Part shown: positions 8,633 to 17,545 of the stretch, piece by piece | How the letters are laid out: each line of letters opens with the position of its first letter | How positions within the stretch are numbered: the stretch's first letter is position 1 | Assembly (NCBI RefSeq): GCF_019468565.1 | Contig: NZ_CP080521.1 | Coordinates: 8,494,001 to 8,558,000, forward strand | Source: Pseudonocardia sp. DSM 110487 | GTDB taxonomy: Bacteria > Actinomycetota > Actinomycetes > Mycobacteriales > Pseudonocardiaceae | Length of the DNA stretch: 64,000 nucleotides | Direction: 5' to 3' | Position numbers and translations under genes: made by a program | Notes under the pieces: generated by a model | Database searches by the model: none | Told to the model about the DNA's origin: nothing | Seen by the model: the letters and a program-made list of their open reading frames with translations, nothing else

Positions 8633-9334
8633 CTAGGAGGGGTCTGCCAGCTCCAGCCGGTAACCGTGCCGGCGCAAGGTGACGATCACAGGAACCCGAG
8701 CGGAGGGATCGGCAACCTCCCCGATCTTCCGGCGCAGCGCCGCGATGTGGACGTCCAACGTCTTCGTCGGCCCGAACCAGTTCTCGTCCCACACCTCGGT
8801 CATCAGGGTCTCCCGGGTCACCGCCGTGCCGGGTTCCACGGCGAGGCGGGCCAGTAGGTCGAACTCCTTCGGGCGCAACGCCATCTCCCGACCCGCGACC
8901 GTGACCCGGCGACGGGACGTGTCGACGACGAGGTCACCGACCTGCCGGACGGCCTCGCCCACAGCAGCCACCTCGCTGCGGCGCAGGTGAGCTCGGACCC
9001 GCGCCCGCAACTCGAACAACCGCACCGGCTTCACCAGGTAGTCGTCCGCGCCCGCCTCCAACCCCACGACGACATCCATCTCGCTCGAACGGGCCGTGAG
9101 CATCACGAGGACACATCCCGGGCGAACCTTGCGCAGCTGCCGGCAGACCTCCACACCGTCGACGTCCGGCAACCCGAGGTCGAGCAGCACGAGATCCACG
9201 GCGGCCCCGGCAACGTGCTCGAGCGCCGCCTCGCCCGTGCGCTCCCACACCACGTCATAGCCCTGCGAACGCAGGCTGGATGCCAAGACATCGCCGATGG
9301 TCGAGTCGTCCTCGACGACGAGGATGCTGGCCAC
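8633..9334 (-). CDS. OmpR/PhoB-family response regulator
   Basis: A 233-residue two-domain regulator. The receiver domain has the acidic pair VVEDD (residues 6-10), phosphoacceptor Asp52 in LVLLDLGLPD, Thr80 in MLTARS and Lys102 in DDYLVKP. The C-terminal winged helix has RPKEFDLLARLAVEPGTAVT, the recognition region TKTLDVHIAALRRKIGE, and the closing strand RRHGYRL. It should bind DNA as a phosphorylation-driven dimer. It lies 112 bases beyond the end of the locus 1 polysaccharide operon on the same strand and converges with the sensor kinase at 6033-7364, its probable partner. Confidence 0.92.
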   Translation of the reverse strand: MASILVVEDDSTIGDVLASSLRSQGYDVVWERTGEAALEHVAGAAVDLVLLDLGLPDVDGVEVCRQLRKVRPGCVLVMLTARSSEMDVVVGLEAGADDYLVKPVRLFELRARVRAHLRRSEVAAVGEAVRQVGDLVVDTSRRRVTVAGREMALRPKEFDLLARLAVEPGTAVTRETLMTEVWDENWFGPTKTLDVHIAALRRKIGEVADPSARVPVIVTLRRHGYRLELADPS

Positions 9335-9446
9335 ACCTCATTCTTGCAGGACGCAGGCCGGTCGAAGGTGATCAGGACGCTCGGGTCGCGCCTTCCCTCC
9401 GGCGTGTCGTCGGCGACGCCGATGCGCTCGGCGCGCAGTAACCTGA

Positions 9447-11546
9447 TCAACCGGTCACAGGGGTGCGGACCGTCACGGCCCCCGGGGAGCGGGGGTCGAG
9501 GGTGACCGACCGCGGCACCTGCGCGTCGCCCTCCCGCTCGGTCCAGCTCACCTCGATCACGTCCGTCCCGTCGATCGAGAGCCCTTCCACGACGGGCGCG
9601 GCGTGCTCGGACACCGTCAGGACGGTCGCCGCCACCACCGGCAGCCGTGCGGCTTCGAGCACCGTGCCCACGAGCCAGGACGGCTCCCACGCCTCGAACC
9701 GGGGCGACCACCACCCGAGCCGGGTCTCCTCGTCCCCGCGCGCGGACCACGGCTCGCCGACCGAGGTCGCGATCTGCATCACGGGCCGTCCGTCCCGGGT
9801 GACGAAGTGGGTGCCGTCGGCCGTCCGCACGTCGAGTTCGGGGTGCAATGGCCACGCGGTGCGGATGCGGTGCTCGCCCTCGCCGGTGAGCAGGTCGACG
9901 ACCAGCAGGGAGTTCTGCCCCCGGGGCGCCACGACGTACCGCCGATGCGTGACGGGTTCTGCGAGCCGCGTGTAGCCGTCGTGCTCGGCCTCGACGATCC
10001 CGTGCTCGAGGTCGACCGACCGCACGGTCGTGTTCGCGTGGCGCACCCAGAGGAACGGGCCGCCCGGGACCGACTGGTCCTCGTCGTCGACGGCGACGGT
10101 GGCGTGCGCCCGCGTGCCGCGGAAGGCGCGGCGCCACCCCGGCTCGGCGTAGTAGCTGCCAGTGCCCGGGTCGCCGACGAGGTCGCGGCCGCCCGCGGTC
10201 ACGGTGACGGACAGGGCGTCGGCATGGCCGTGAGCCGCGATCGACAGGTACCCGAGCGGCCCCACGTCCACGGTGATCCTGCGGTCGTCCCGGCGCATGA
10301 CCACCAGCCCGCCATCGGGCGCGTACAGCTCCCGCGCGGCCGGGGCGGGGGACGTGGCACCGCGTTCCGGCGGCCCGCCGAGCCAGGCAGCGGCGAGGTC
10401 GGCGGGTGCCTCGCCGCGCACGGCGGAGACCGCGGCGAGGTGCCGGTGTACGTCGGGAACCTGGTCCGGGAGCAGTCGAAGGGCGATGCCGCCGTCGTCG
10501 TCGCCGTAGCGGGGCAGCGGGTCGCCGTCGCCGAGGAGCGCCCGCAGGTAGCGCGCGCCGCGCCTGAGCCCGTCGAGGACGGGCTCAGGGACCCGGTCAC
10601 CTCGCAGCCGCAGCAGGGCCGCAGGCACGAGGAACAGGTCGGAGCAGAACAGCTGGTACACGGTGGACTGCTCGGCCCCTGCGCCGTCCGGCAGGATCTG
10701 CCGCTCGGCCTCTCTGGCCAGCACCGCGAGCGCCCTCGCCTCCCAGCGCCGCGCCCCCGGGATCTCGGGGTGCAGGATCGCGATGGCGGCGAGCCCGGCC
10801 ATCTCGCCCACGAGGTGGTTGTTCGCGGAGCTGAACCGCGAGCGCTGCCGCCAGAGCAGCGGCGCGCACTCGCTCAGCATCGCGACGACCCGCGCGTACC
10901 GCTCCCGGGTCAGCGACGGGGCGTCCCGAAGGCCCTGGAGCGCGATCGTGACCGACAGCGCCCGCACCCCGACCTCGAACGCCCCCCGCCATGCGATGCC
11001 GTTGCCCACCGGGTTCTGCTCCAGCCAGCCGTCGAGCTGATCCAGCGCCGCGTCCGCGTAGGCGCGGTCGCCGGTGAAGAGCCACGCCTGGGCGAGCCAC
11101 GGCAGGTGCTGGAGCCGGTTGAGCTCCCAGATCCATTTCGGGTCGGCTGCCGCGGTGCGGTGGTCGAGCCGCTTGGCCGGTACGGCGGGCCAGCGGAAGC
11201 CGGTGCGCGGGTCGAGCAGCCAGTCGATCGGCCCAGGCCCGACGTCGACCGGCTCCTGCCCGAAGAACGCGAACCGGCCTGCGCGGCACTCGTCGGCCGC
11301 CGCGACCACGGCAGCGGCCTCGGCCGGGAACCGGCGGGCCAGGTCGGCGGCCCTGGCGCGGTCGAGGAGCACGGGCCTGCCGATGGCGTCACGGAACCCC
11401 GCGAAGGTGACTTCCCAGTCAGCGTCCCGCTGCGCGGGCCGCAGCACGGGCGCCGCGGTCTCGGACACGAGGCGCCCCACCCGCCACGCCACCTCGGGCG
11501 CGCTCATGGCCCTGGCCCGGGACCAGTACCAGCCCAGCCGCTTCAT
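9447..11546 (-). CDS. Heparinase II/III-family protein
   Basis: About 699 residues with the usual architecture: an N-terminal alpha/alpha toroid (Hepar_II_III_N-like; start MKRLGWYWSRARAMSAPEVA, later WIWELNRLQHLPWLAQAW) and a C-terminal beta-sandwich catalytic region with LSIAAHGHADALSVTVTAGG and DLVGDPGTGSYYAEPGWRRA. Family members cleave acidic polysaccharides by beta-elimination. In biosynthesis operons they are thought to trim or turn over the polymer. No signal peptide is visible. ATG 11546 overlaps the stop of the upstream GT4 gene by 4 bases; an ORF extension 26 codons upstream is not needed. It is the last gene of the locus 1 operon. Confidence 0.88.
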   Translation of the reverse strand: MKRLGWYWSRARAMSAPEVAWRVGRLVSETAAPVLRPAQRDADWEVTFAGFRDAIGRPVLLDRARAADLARRFPAEAAAVVAAADECRAGRFAFFGQEPVDVGPGPIDWLLDPRTGFRWPAVPAKRLDHRTAAADPKWIWELNRLQHLPWLAQAWLFTGDRAYADAALDQLDGWLEQNPVGNGIAWRGAFEVGVRALSVTIALQGLRDAPSLTRERYARVVAMLSECAPLLWRQRSRFSSANNHLVGEMAGLAAIAILHPEIPGARRWEARALAVLAREAERQILPDGAGAEQSTVYQLFCSDLFLVPAALLRLRGDRVPEPVLDGLRRGARYLRALLGDGDPLPRYGDDDGGIALRLLPDQVPDVHRHLAAVSAVRGEAPADLAAAWLGGPPERGATSPAPAARELYAPDGGLVVMRRDDRRITVDVGPLGYLSIAAHGHADALSVTVTAGGRDLVGDPGTGSYYAEPGWRRAFRGTRAHATVAVDDEDQSVPGGPFLWVRHANTTVRSVDLEHGIVEAEHDGYTRLAEPVTHRRYVVAPRGQNSLLVVDLLTGEGEHRIRTAWPLHPELDVRTADGTHFVTRDGRPVMQIATSVGEPWSARGDEETRLGWWSPRFEAWEPSWLVGTVLEAARLPVVAATVLTVSEHAAPVVEGLSIDGTDVIEVSWTEREGDAQVPRSVTLDPRSPGAVTVRTPVTG

Positions 11547-12757
11547 CTCACCGTCACCCTCGTCCTCCGCCGATTCAGCAGCCGCTCGTAGAAGTCGAGC
11601 AGGTTGCGCTCGGACACCTCCCATGACAGCCGGTCGGCCACCCGGGCCCGGCCGATCGCGCCCATCCGCGCGCGGCGATCGGGGTCGTCGAGCAGCTCGT
11701 CGAGCAGCGCCGCGAACGCCCGCTCGTCACCGGCGGGGGCGTAGGCGGCCGCCTCGCCCGCCGAGACCCTCGCCTCCCGCAGCTCGAACGAGACCAGCGG
11801 CCTGCCCATCGCCATGTACTCGACGACCTTGTTCATCGTGGAGAGGTCGTTGAGCGGGTTCTTCGGGTCCGGTGACAGGCAGACGTCCGCGGTGGACAGG
11901 CAGCGCTGCACGAACTCGTCGGGCACCCGCCCGGTGAACTCGACGCAGTCGGACAGGCCGAGGTCCCGCGAGAGGGCGATCAGGTCGTCGAGGTCGTCCC
12001 CGCCACCCATGAGCACGGTGTGCAGGTCGTCGCGGCCCCGGTCGTGCCGCAGGTGGGCGAGCGCGCGCAGCGCGCCGTCGACCCCGTCCTGCGGGCCCAT
12101 CACCCCGAGGTAGGCGGCGAGGTACCGCTTGCCGCGGCGTAGCCCCGGGTCGGGCTCGCGCGGGCGGAACCGGGACAGGTCGGGAGCGCTGCGCACGACC
12201 TGCACGGTGCCGGGCGCCTTGCGGCCGCGGGTGAGCGCGATCTGCCGGTAGCTCTCGTTCGTGCTGATCACGCCGTCGGCCAGCGCGAAGGTGACGCGTT
12301 CGAACAGCTTCGCGACCCCGAGGAGGGCCCGGCCGCGTCCGAAGCGGGAGCGGAACAGTTCCGGGACGAGGTCGTGGTGGTCGAAGACGAACCGCGCGCC
12401 GGCGGCCATGAGCGGCAGCGCCGCGAGGAACAGCAGGTCGGGCGGGTTGCAGGCCTGCACGACGTCGACCGGGCCCTCCCGCCGCACCCGCAGGGCGAGC
12501 CGAAGCGTGTGCCACAGTGCGAGCCCGTACTCCCGGACGTACCCGGTAGGCCCGCCCGTCGCCGCGCGCAGCGGGTAGCGCAGGATCCGCACACCCTCGA
12601 GCACGGCCTCCGGCTCGGTGTCCATCGCGCCGCCCATCGGGCAGATGACGACCACCTCGTACCCGGCCCGGACGAGCGCTCGGCTCTCCTGCCACACCCG
12701 CCGGTCCATCGGGACCGAGAGGTTCTCGACGAGGATCAGCACCCGTTGTCGCCTCAT
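11543..12757 (-). CDS. GT4 family glycosyltransferase
   Basis: A 404-residue GT-B glycosyltransferase. The N-terminal Rossmann half opens with VLILVENLSVPMDRRVWQES and includes VVQACNPPDLLFLAALP and FVFDHHDLVPELF. The C-terminal half has YLAAYLGVMGPQDGVDGALR, LHTVLMGGGDD, EFTGRVPDEFVQRCL and the donor-binding segment NDLSTMNKVVEYMAMGRPLV. The phosphate-contacting E-x7-E element is weak, as in related WcaI/WbuB-like enzymes. ATG 12757 overlaps the previous stop by 4 bases. It probably adds one sugar to the lipid-linked repeat unit of locus 1; donor unknown. Confidence 0.9.
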   Translation of the reverse strand: MRRQRVLILVENLSVPMDRRVWQESRALVRAGYEVVVICPMGGAMDTEPEAVLEGVRILRYPLRAATGGPTGYVREYGLALWHTLRLALRVRREGPVDVVQACNPPDLLFLAALPLMAAGARFVFDHHDLVPELFRSRFGRGRALLGVAKLFERVTFALADGVISTNESYRQIALTRGRKAPGTVQVVRSAPDLSRFRPREPDPGLRRGKRYLAAYLGVMGPQDGVDGALRALAHLRHDRGRDDLHTVLMGGGDDLDDLIALSRDLGLSDCVEFTGRVPDEFVQRCLSTADVCLSPDPKNPLNDLSTMNKVVEYMAMGRPLVSFELREARVSAGEAAAYAPAGDERAFAALLDELLDDPDRRARMGAIGRARVADRLSWEVSERNLLDFYERLLNRRRTRVTVR

Positions 12758-15000
12758 CGGACCGCCAGCCTCGTGAGGAGCTCCTGGAACCGCGCCGCGG
12801 TGTGCTCGATCGAGTACTCGGCCTCCGCGCGCCGCCGCGCCCGATCGCCCATGTCGGCTCGCATCGCCGGGTCGTCGAGCAGGCTGCCGATACGGCCGGC
12901 GAGGGCGGCCGGGTCCCCGACCGGCACGACGTATCCGTCCCTGCCGTCCGCGATCAGGTCGCGCACCGCCCCGCAGTCCGTCGCGACGACGGGCACGCCC
13001 GCGGCCATCGACTCCAGCACCACGAGCGGCGCGCCCTCGTGCACCGACGACAGGCAGGTGACGTCGCAGCCCGGCAGGAGCTCCCGGACGTCGTCGCGGA
13101 CGCCGGTGAACAACACGTGCTCCGCGATCCCCAGCTCGGCCACGAGCGCCCGGAGCGCGGGCTCCTCGGGTCCGCCGCCGATCACGACGAGGCGCAGGCG
13201 CGGCCGGTTCGCGGACAACAACGCCACGGCCCGCAGCAGGACGTGGTGCGCCTTCTGTCGGCTCAGCCGGGCGGCGATGCCGATCACCAGGTCCGCATCG
13301 TCGAGCCCGAGCCGTCGGCGGGCCTCGGCCCGGTCGGCCGCGCCAGGCCGCGGACCGACGACGATCCCGTTCGGGATCACCACCTCCGGCGCGCTGCGCC
13401 ACGGGAACCGCCCGACCCCCTCCTCGTCGTGCAGGTAGTGCCCCTGGCTGGGGGCCAGCAGCACGAGGGCATGGGACAGGAACAGCGTCTCGACGACGTG
13501 GCGCGGGAGCACCCGCCCACCGACGCGGGTGAGGTCCATGTCGTGCGCGGCGACGACGTTCGCCGCCCCGGCGAGGCGCGCCGCGACCCGCCCGAGGGCC
13601 AGCGCCGCCCGGTTGTGGTGGGCGACGAGCACGACGTCGGTGCGGGCGGCGCGCAGCGAGCGGACCAGCCGCGGGAGCGTCCGCATGTCGAACCGGCCCG
13701 TGCGTTCGAGCACCTCGACCGGCACCACATCGCGGAACGCGTCGCCGAGGGGGCCATCGGCGCGCAGGCACACCAGCCTCGGCTCGACGATCGACCGGTC
13801 GAACCGTCGGCACAGGTCGAGCAGCAGCCGCTCGGCGCCGCCCACCGCGGTCTGGTCGAGGACGATGGCGAGCCGCACGGGCTTGCGCCCGGCCGTCCGT
13901 GCCAGCGCAGCGCCCGCGCGGGCCACCGACCGACCGAGCGTGAACTCCGCGAGCACGCGGTCGCGGGCCGCGCGGCCCATCTCCGCCGCCCGCGACGGAT
14001 CGCGGAGGATCTTCACGAGCGCGTCGGCCATCGCGCGTGAGTCCCGTGGCGGCACGAGGTATCCGGTGGCCCCGTCCTCGATCATCTCCGGCACGCCGCC
14101 AACGGCCGTGCCGACGACCGGCACCCCGGCCGCCATCGCCTCGAGCACCGCCATCGGGAAGCACTCGGTCGTGGAGCTGAGGACGGCCACGTCGAGCGTG
14201 GGCAGCAGCGCGGCCACGTCGGATCGCGATCCGGCGAACGTGACGTTGCCGGCGATGCCGAGCTGACGGACAAGGTCCTCGAGCTCCCCCCGGAGCGGCC
14301 CGTCGCCGATCACGACCAGGTTCGCGTCGGGAACCTCGTCGACCACCATCCGCATCGCGCGCAGGAGGGTCCGGTGGTCCTTCTCCTCCCGCAGCACGGC
14401 GACGATCCCGATCGTCCTCGTCCCCGCAGGCTCACCTGCCGCGAAGAGGGCGGGGTCGACGCCGTTGTGGATGATCTCGACCTTCTCCGCGGGGTGGCCG
14501 AGGTGGTCGACCAGGTAGGGCCGCTGCGCGTGCGCGACCCCGTAATAGGCGCTGGTCACCGGCTCGAGCAGCCGGTCGACCACGGGCCGGACCCGGCCGC
14601 GGGGCGTGATGTCGGTTGCGTTGTGCACCCAGACGACCGAGCGCGGCACCCGGGTGAGCGCCGCGGCGATCCGGCCGAGTGCCTCGGCGTTGTAGCCGCG
14701 GGTGACCACGACGTCCGGCCGCTCCGCCCGCATCGCACGGATCAGCGCGCCGAGCGCCCGCACCGGGCGGGTCCGGCTGTGCAGGGCTCGCGCCGGCACG
14801 TGCGTGCCGCGGAGCTCGCCGAACAGCTCGCCCTCGTCGCCGACGCACACGACCGTCACGCGGAACTCGTGCGGATCGAGCGCGGGCGCGAGCGTCACCA
14901 CGTGCCGCTCCGCCCCGCCCACACCCAGGTCGGGCACGACGAACATGACGCGCAGCGGGCCCACCCGCCGCGGCGCTCTCCGCCACCACGTCACACCCAT
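12754..15000 (-). CDS. Tandem GT4-GT4 glycosyltransferase fusion
   Basis: A single 748-codon frame encodes two complete GT-B glycosyltransferases. Domain 1 (about residues 15-365) opens with VMFVVPDLGVGGAERHVVTL and carries ECFPMAVLEAMAAGVPVVGT. Domain 2 (from about residue 372) opens with IVLDQTAVGGAERLLLDLC and carries EGAPLVVLESMAAGVPVVAT. Each has its own FxGxRxDVxxLLP motif and E-x7-E signature, so neither looks degenerate. Reading through is continuous with no stop or restart between them. ATG 15000 overlaps the upstream stop by 10 bases. The fusion could add two consecutive sugars to the locus 1 unit. It could also have arisen by gene duplication and loss of a stop. Confidence 0.9.
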   Translation of the reverse strand: MGVTWWRRAPRRVGPLRVMFVVPDLGVGGAERHVVTLAPALDPHEFRVTVVCVGDEGELFGELRGTHVPARALHSRTRPVRALGALIRAMRAERPDVVVTRGYNAEALGRIAAALTRVPRSVVWVHNATDITPRGRVRPVVDRLLEPVTSAYYGVAHAQRPYLVDHLGHPAEKVEIIHNGVDPALFAAGEPAGTRTIGIVAVLREEKDHRTLLRAMRMVVDEVPDANLVVIGDGPLRGELEDLVRQLGIAGNVTFAGSRSDVAALLPTLDVAVLSSTTECFPMAVLEAMAAGVPVVGTAVGGVPEMIEDGATGYLVPPRDSRAMADALVKILRDPSRAAEMGRAARDRVLAEFTLGRSVARAGAALARTAGRKPVRLAIVLDQTAVGGAERLLLDLCRRFDRSIVEPRLVCLRADGPLGDAFRDVVPVEVLERTGRFDMRTLPRLVRSLRAARTDVVLVAHHNRAALALGRVAARLAGAANVVAAHDMDLTRVGGRVLPRHVVETLFLSHALVLLAPSQGHYLHDEEGVGRFPWRSAPEVVIPNGIVVGPRPGAADRAEARRRLGLDDADLVIGIAARLSRQKAHHVLLRAVALLSANRPRLRLVVIGGGPEEPALRALVAELGIAEHVLFTGVRDDVRELLPGCDVTCLSSVHEGAPLVVLESMAAGVPVVATDCGAVRDLIADGRDGYVVPVGDPAALAGRIGSLLDDPAMRADMGDRARRRAEAEYSIEHTAARFQELLTRLAVR

Positions 15001-16049
15001 CGCCCCGCAACCCCTCGGTAGATCGTGTCCATCCGGCGCCATACGACGTCCACGTCGAACTCCTCGAGCGCCCGCTCCCGTGCGGCAGCACCGAGCGCGG
15101 CGCGCAGCCCGTCGTCGGCGAGCACCTTCCGCAGCGCGGCGGCCAGCGCCTCCACGTCGTCCGGCGGAACCAGCAGGCCCGTGCGGCCGTCGTCGACCAG
15201 CTCGGGGATGCCCCCCACCTCGCTCGCGACGACGCACAGGCCGTGCGCCATCGCCTCGAGCACGGCCATCGGCTGCCCCTCGTTGCGGGACGGCAGCACG
15301 AGGACGTCGGCGTCGGCGAGCAGCTCTCCCACCTGTGCCGGCTGCAGCCAGCTCCGCACCTGGACCGAGCCCTCGAGTCCGTGCTCCGCGATCAGGCGTC
15401 TTGCGCGGTCTACGGCGCCGTCACCCGCGAGCGTCAGGCGGGTGCCCGGTGCGAGCCGGGCCCACGCCTCGATCAGCACGAAGGCGCCCTTGCGGTCGCC
15501 GATCTCGCCGAGGAAGACGGTGTGGGGCGCGGCGCCCTGGCGGCGCGCCGCAGCAGCGGGCACCCGCACGGCGTTGGGCACCGGCACCACCCGGGCCGCA
15601 GGGGCGATCGCGGCCAGCTCCCGCGCCCAGCGATCACCAAGGGCCACCACGACGGCGGCCCGGGTCAGGGTGGCGCGCACGACCGCTTGCAGCGGCCGCG
15701 GCAGCCGGTCGTGGAACAGGTGGAACTCGGCGCCGTGCAGGTGCACAACGGCCGGAACGCGCGCCGCCCATGCCAGCCAGAACAGGGTGGCCTTGCGCAC
15801 GAAGCTGCCGTTCGAGGCCATGTGCAGGTGCACGAGGTCGGGCCTGCGCAGCAGCAGAGCGGCCATGTAGTGCGCGATGGCGCGGGCGAACGTGCCCACC
15901 TTGATCGCCCGGCTCCCGTCCCGGTGGGACGTGACGTGCTCGACCCGCCACGTCTCCCACAGCGGGGTTCCGCGCAGCATGCGCACGTAGCTGGCGACAC
16001 CGCCCCGTGTCCGCATGCTCGTGGAGACCACGAGCGCCCGCTGCCTCAC
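14991..16049 (-). CDS. GT4 family glycosyltransferase
   Basis: A 352-residue GT-B enzyme beginning RQRALVVSTSMRTRGGVASY. It has VVHLHGAEFHLFHDRLPRP, VPVPNAVRVP, TVFLGEIGDRKGAFVLIEA and the donor-site signature NEGQPMAVLEAMAHGLCVVA (E-x7-E), then GIPELVDDGRTGLLVPPDD. This is a standard GT4 order. GTG 16049 is chosen because it forms a GTGA overlap with the stop of the upstream Wzy-like gene; longer starts lie inside that gene. It is part of the locus 1 operon. Specificity is not predictable. Confidence 0.9.
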   Translation of the reverse strand: MRQRALVVSTSMRTRGGVASYVRMLRGTPLWETWRVEHVTSHRDGSRAIKVGTFARAIAHYMAALLLRRPDLVHLHMASNGSFVRKATLFWLAWAARVPAVVHLHGAEFHLFHDRLPRPLQAVVRATLTRAAVVVALGDRWARELAAIAPAARVVPVPNAVRVPAAAARRQGAAPHTVFLGEIGDRKGAFVLIEAWARLAPGTRLTLAGDGAVDRARRLIAEHGLEGSVQVRSWLQPAQVGELLADADVLVLPSRNEGQPMAVLEAMAHGLCVVASEVGGIPELVDDGRTGLLVPPDDVEALAAALRKVLADDGLRAALGAAARERALEEFDVDVVWRRMDTIYRGVAGRWV

Positions 16050-17545
16050 GGGACCGCCACCGGCTTCCGGGCCGGCTCGGCGGCCCCGACCGCCGCGCCG
16101 ATCAGGAGGAACACCAGCAGGTTCGCGAAGTCGAAGTAGCGCAGGTCGACGGTGAGACCGCAGACGACCCACGTCCCGAGCACGGTCAGGGCGATCAGGC
16201 CGAGCCGCCGGCCGGCGAGGCCCTCGACCGGCATCCGCCGCATCAGGGACACCAGCTTCCACGTCACCCCGAGCAGCACGACCAGCCACAGCCCCAGCCC
16301 CACGATGCCGAGCTCGGCGGCGATCCCGAGCTCGTTCTCGTGTGACGCGATCGCGTACCCGCGCTGGAAATCGACGTCCGGCGCCCAGACCTGGTGGTAG
16401 TAGGTGTTCAGGGCGGCGAACCGCGCGATACCCCAGCCGAGGAGCGGCTTCTGCTCGATCGCCCACAGGGCGGTTGCGATGGCGTTGAGTCGGTCGTCGA
16501 CCTCACTCGTCGAGCCGATCCCGCCCGCCGCGCGGTCGCTGCTCGTGAACGTCGTCCACGTGACCGCAACGAACGCGAGCGCGCCGGCAAGGGTCAGGAC
16601 GAAACCGGCGCGCGCGCCCGCGGCGAAGATCGCGCACATCAGGACGGCGATTCCGAAGACCAGCCACACCGCGCGGGTGTGGGTGAGGTAGATCCCCGGT
16701 ACGCACAGACCCGCGACGACGAGCGCCGCGACCCGCACCGCCGGGCGCAGCGACCGCTCCCTGACGAGGAACATCGCGGTGACGAAGCCCGCGATCATCG
16801 TCAGGCCGTTGACGACCGGCTGGTTGAAGATGCCGACCGCGCGGCCCTCCCACGTCTGGGACTCCAGGATGTACTGCGGCCAGACCAGCGCGGTGGGCCC
16901 GGTGAACTGCAGGATGCTCGTCGCAGCGGCATACGCGGCGAGCACGGTGATCAGGAACAGCACCGGCCGGATCGACCGCTCCGACCGGAACGCCACGCGC
17001 GCCACGACGTAGGCGAGGAACGGCATGAACGTGCCGGTCATGATGAAGCGCAGGACGGGGACGACGGCCCCGGTCCCCGGCTCGACGGGGGGCAGCTCGT
17101 GCGGCCACACCGTCGAGACGAGGTTCCACAGCAGGTAGGCCACCATGGCGGCCTCGATGACCCCGAACCGGAACCGCAGGGTGCCGCGCACGGCCGCCAC
17201 TCCTGCCGCGATCATCAGCGCCAGCAGCGCGAAGACCATCGGCTCCGATGGGAGCGCGGGAACCTCGATCGCCAGCCGGGTGAAGCTCGCGACGACCAGC
17301 ACGAGCATGGCCGCCGTCGGCGAGCCCAGCACGAGGGCGGCCATCGCCAGTCCGACGGCCACGAACAGCAGCCCGGACGGACCGCTGACCGGCCCGGCGA
17401 ACACCACACCGACGATGACCAGCACCCCGGCGCCGACAGCGGCACGCACCGGGAAGGCGGGCGCCGAGACGATCGCGGCTGCGTTCACCCGGAGCAGTTC
17501 CGCGCCGCGCCGGACGGTGCCGGTCAGCGTGGACGCGTCAGCCAT
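16046..17545 (-). CDS. O-antigen ligase/polymerase-like (Wzy-type) membrane protein
   Basis: About 499 residues with some ten to twelve hydrophobic spans. The large periplasmic loop typical of Wzy_C/O-antigen ligases falls late, between TTFTSSDRAAGGIGSTSEVD and YAIASHENELGIAAELGIVG. The segment RLNAIATALWAIEQKPLLGWGI followed by HENELGIAAELG matches the conserved G-x-G / H-N core of this family. It is expected to polymerise undecaprenyl-linked repeat units or ligate glycan at the outer face of the membrane. ATG 17545 overlaps the Wzz stop by 8 bases. A position between Wzz-like and glycosyltransferase genes favours polymerase. Confidence 0.85.
   Translation of the reverse strand: MADASTLTGTVRRGAELLRVNAAAIVSAPAFPVRAAVGAGVLVIVGVVFAGPVSGPSGLLFVAVGLAMAALVLGSPTAAMLVLVVASFTRLAIEVPALPSEPMVFALLALMIAAGVAAVRGTLRFRFGVIEAAMVAYLLWNLVSTVWPHELPPVEPGTGAVVPVLRFIMTGTFMPFLAYVVARVAFRSERSIRPVLFLITVLAAYAAATSILQFTGPTALVWPQYILESQTWEGRAVGIFNQPVVNGLTMIAGFVTAMFLVRERSLRPAVRVAALVVAGLCVPGIYLTHTRAVWLVFGIAVLMCAIFAAGARAGFVLTLAGALAFVAVTWTTFTSSDRAAGGIGSTSEVDDRLNAIATALWAIEQKPLLGWGIARFAALNTYYHQVWAPDVDFQRGYAIASHENELGIAAELGIVGLGLWLVVLLGVTWKLVSLMRRMPVEGLAGRRLGLIALTVLGTWVVCGLTVDLRYFDFANLLVFLLIGAAVGAAEPARKPVAVP

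Noticed and set aside
11547..11624. N-terminal extension of the heparinase-like frame
   Set aside because: The 26 extra codons lie within the upstream GT4 gene; the ATGA overlap at 11543-11546 is the natural start.
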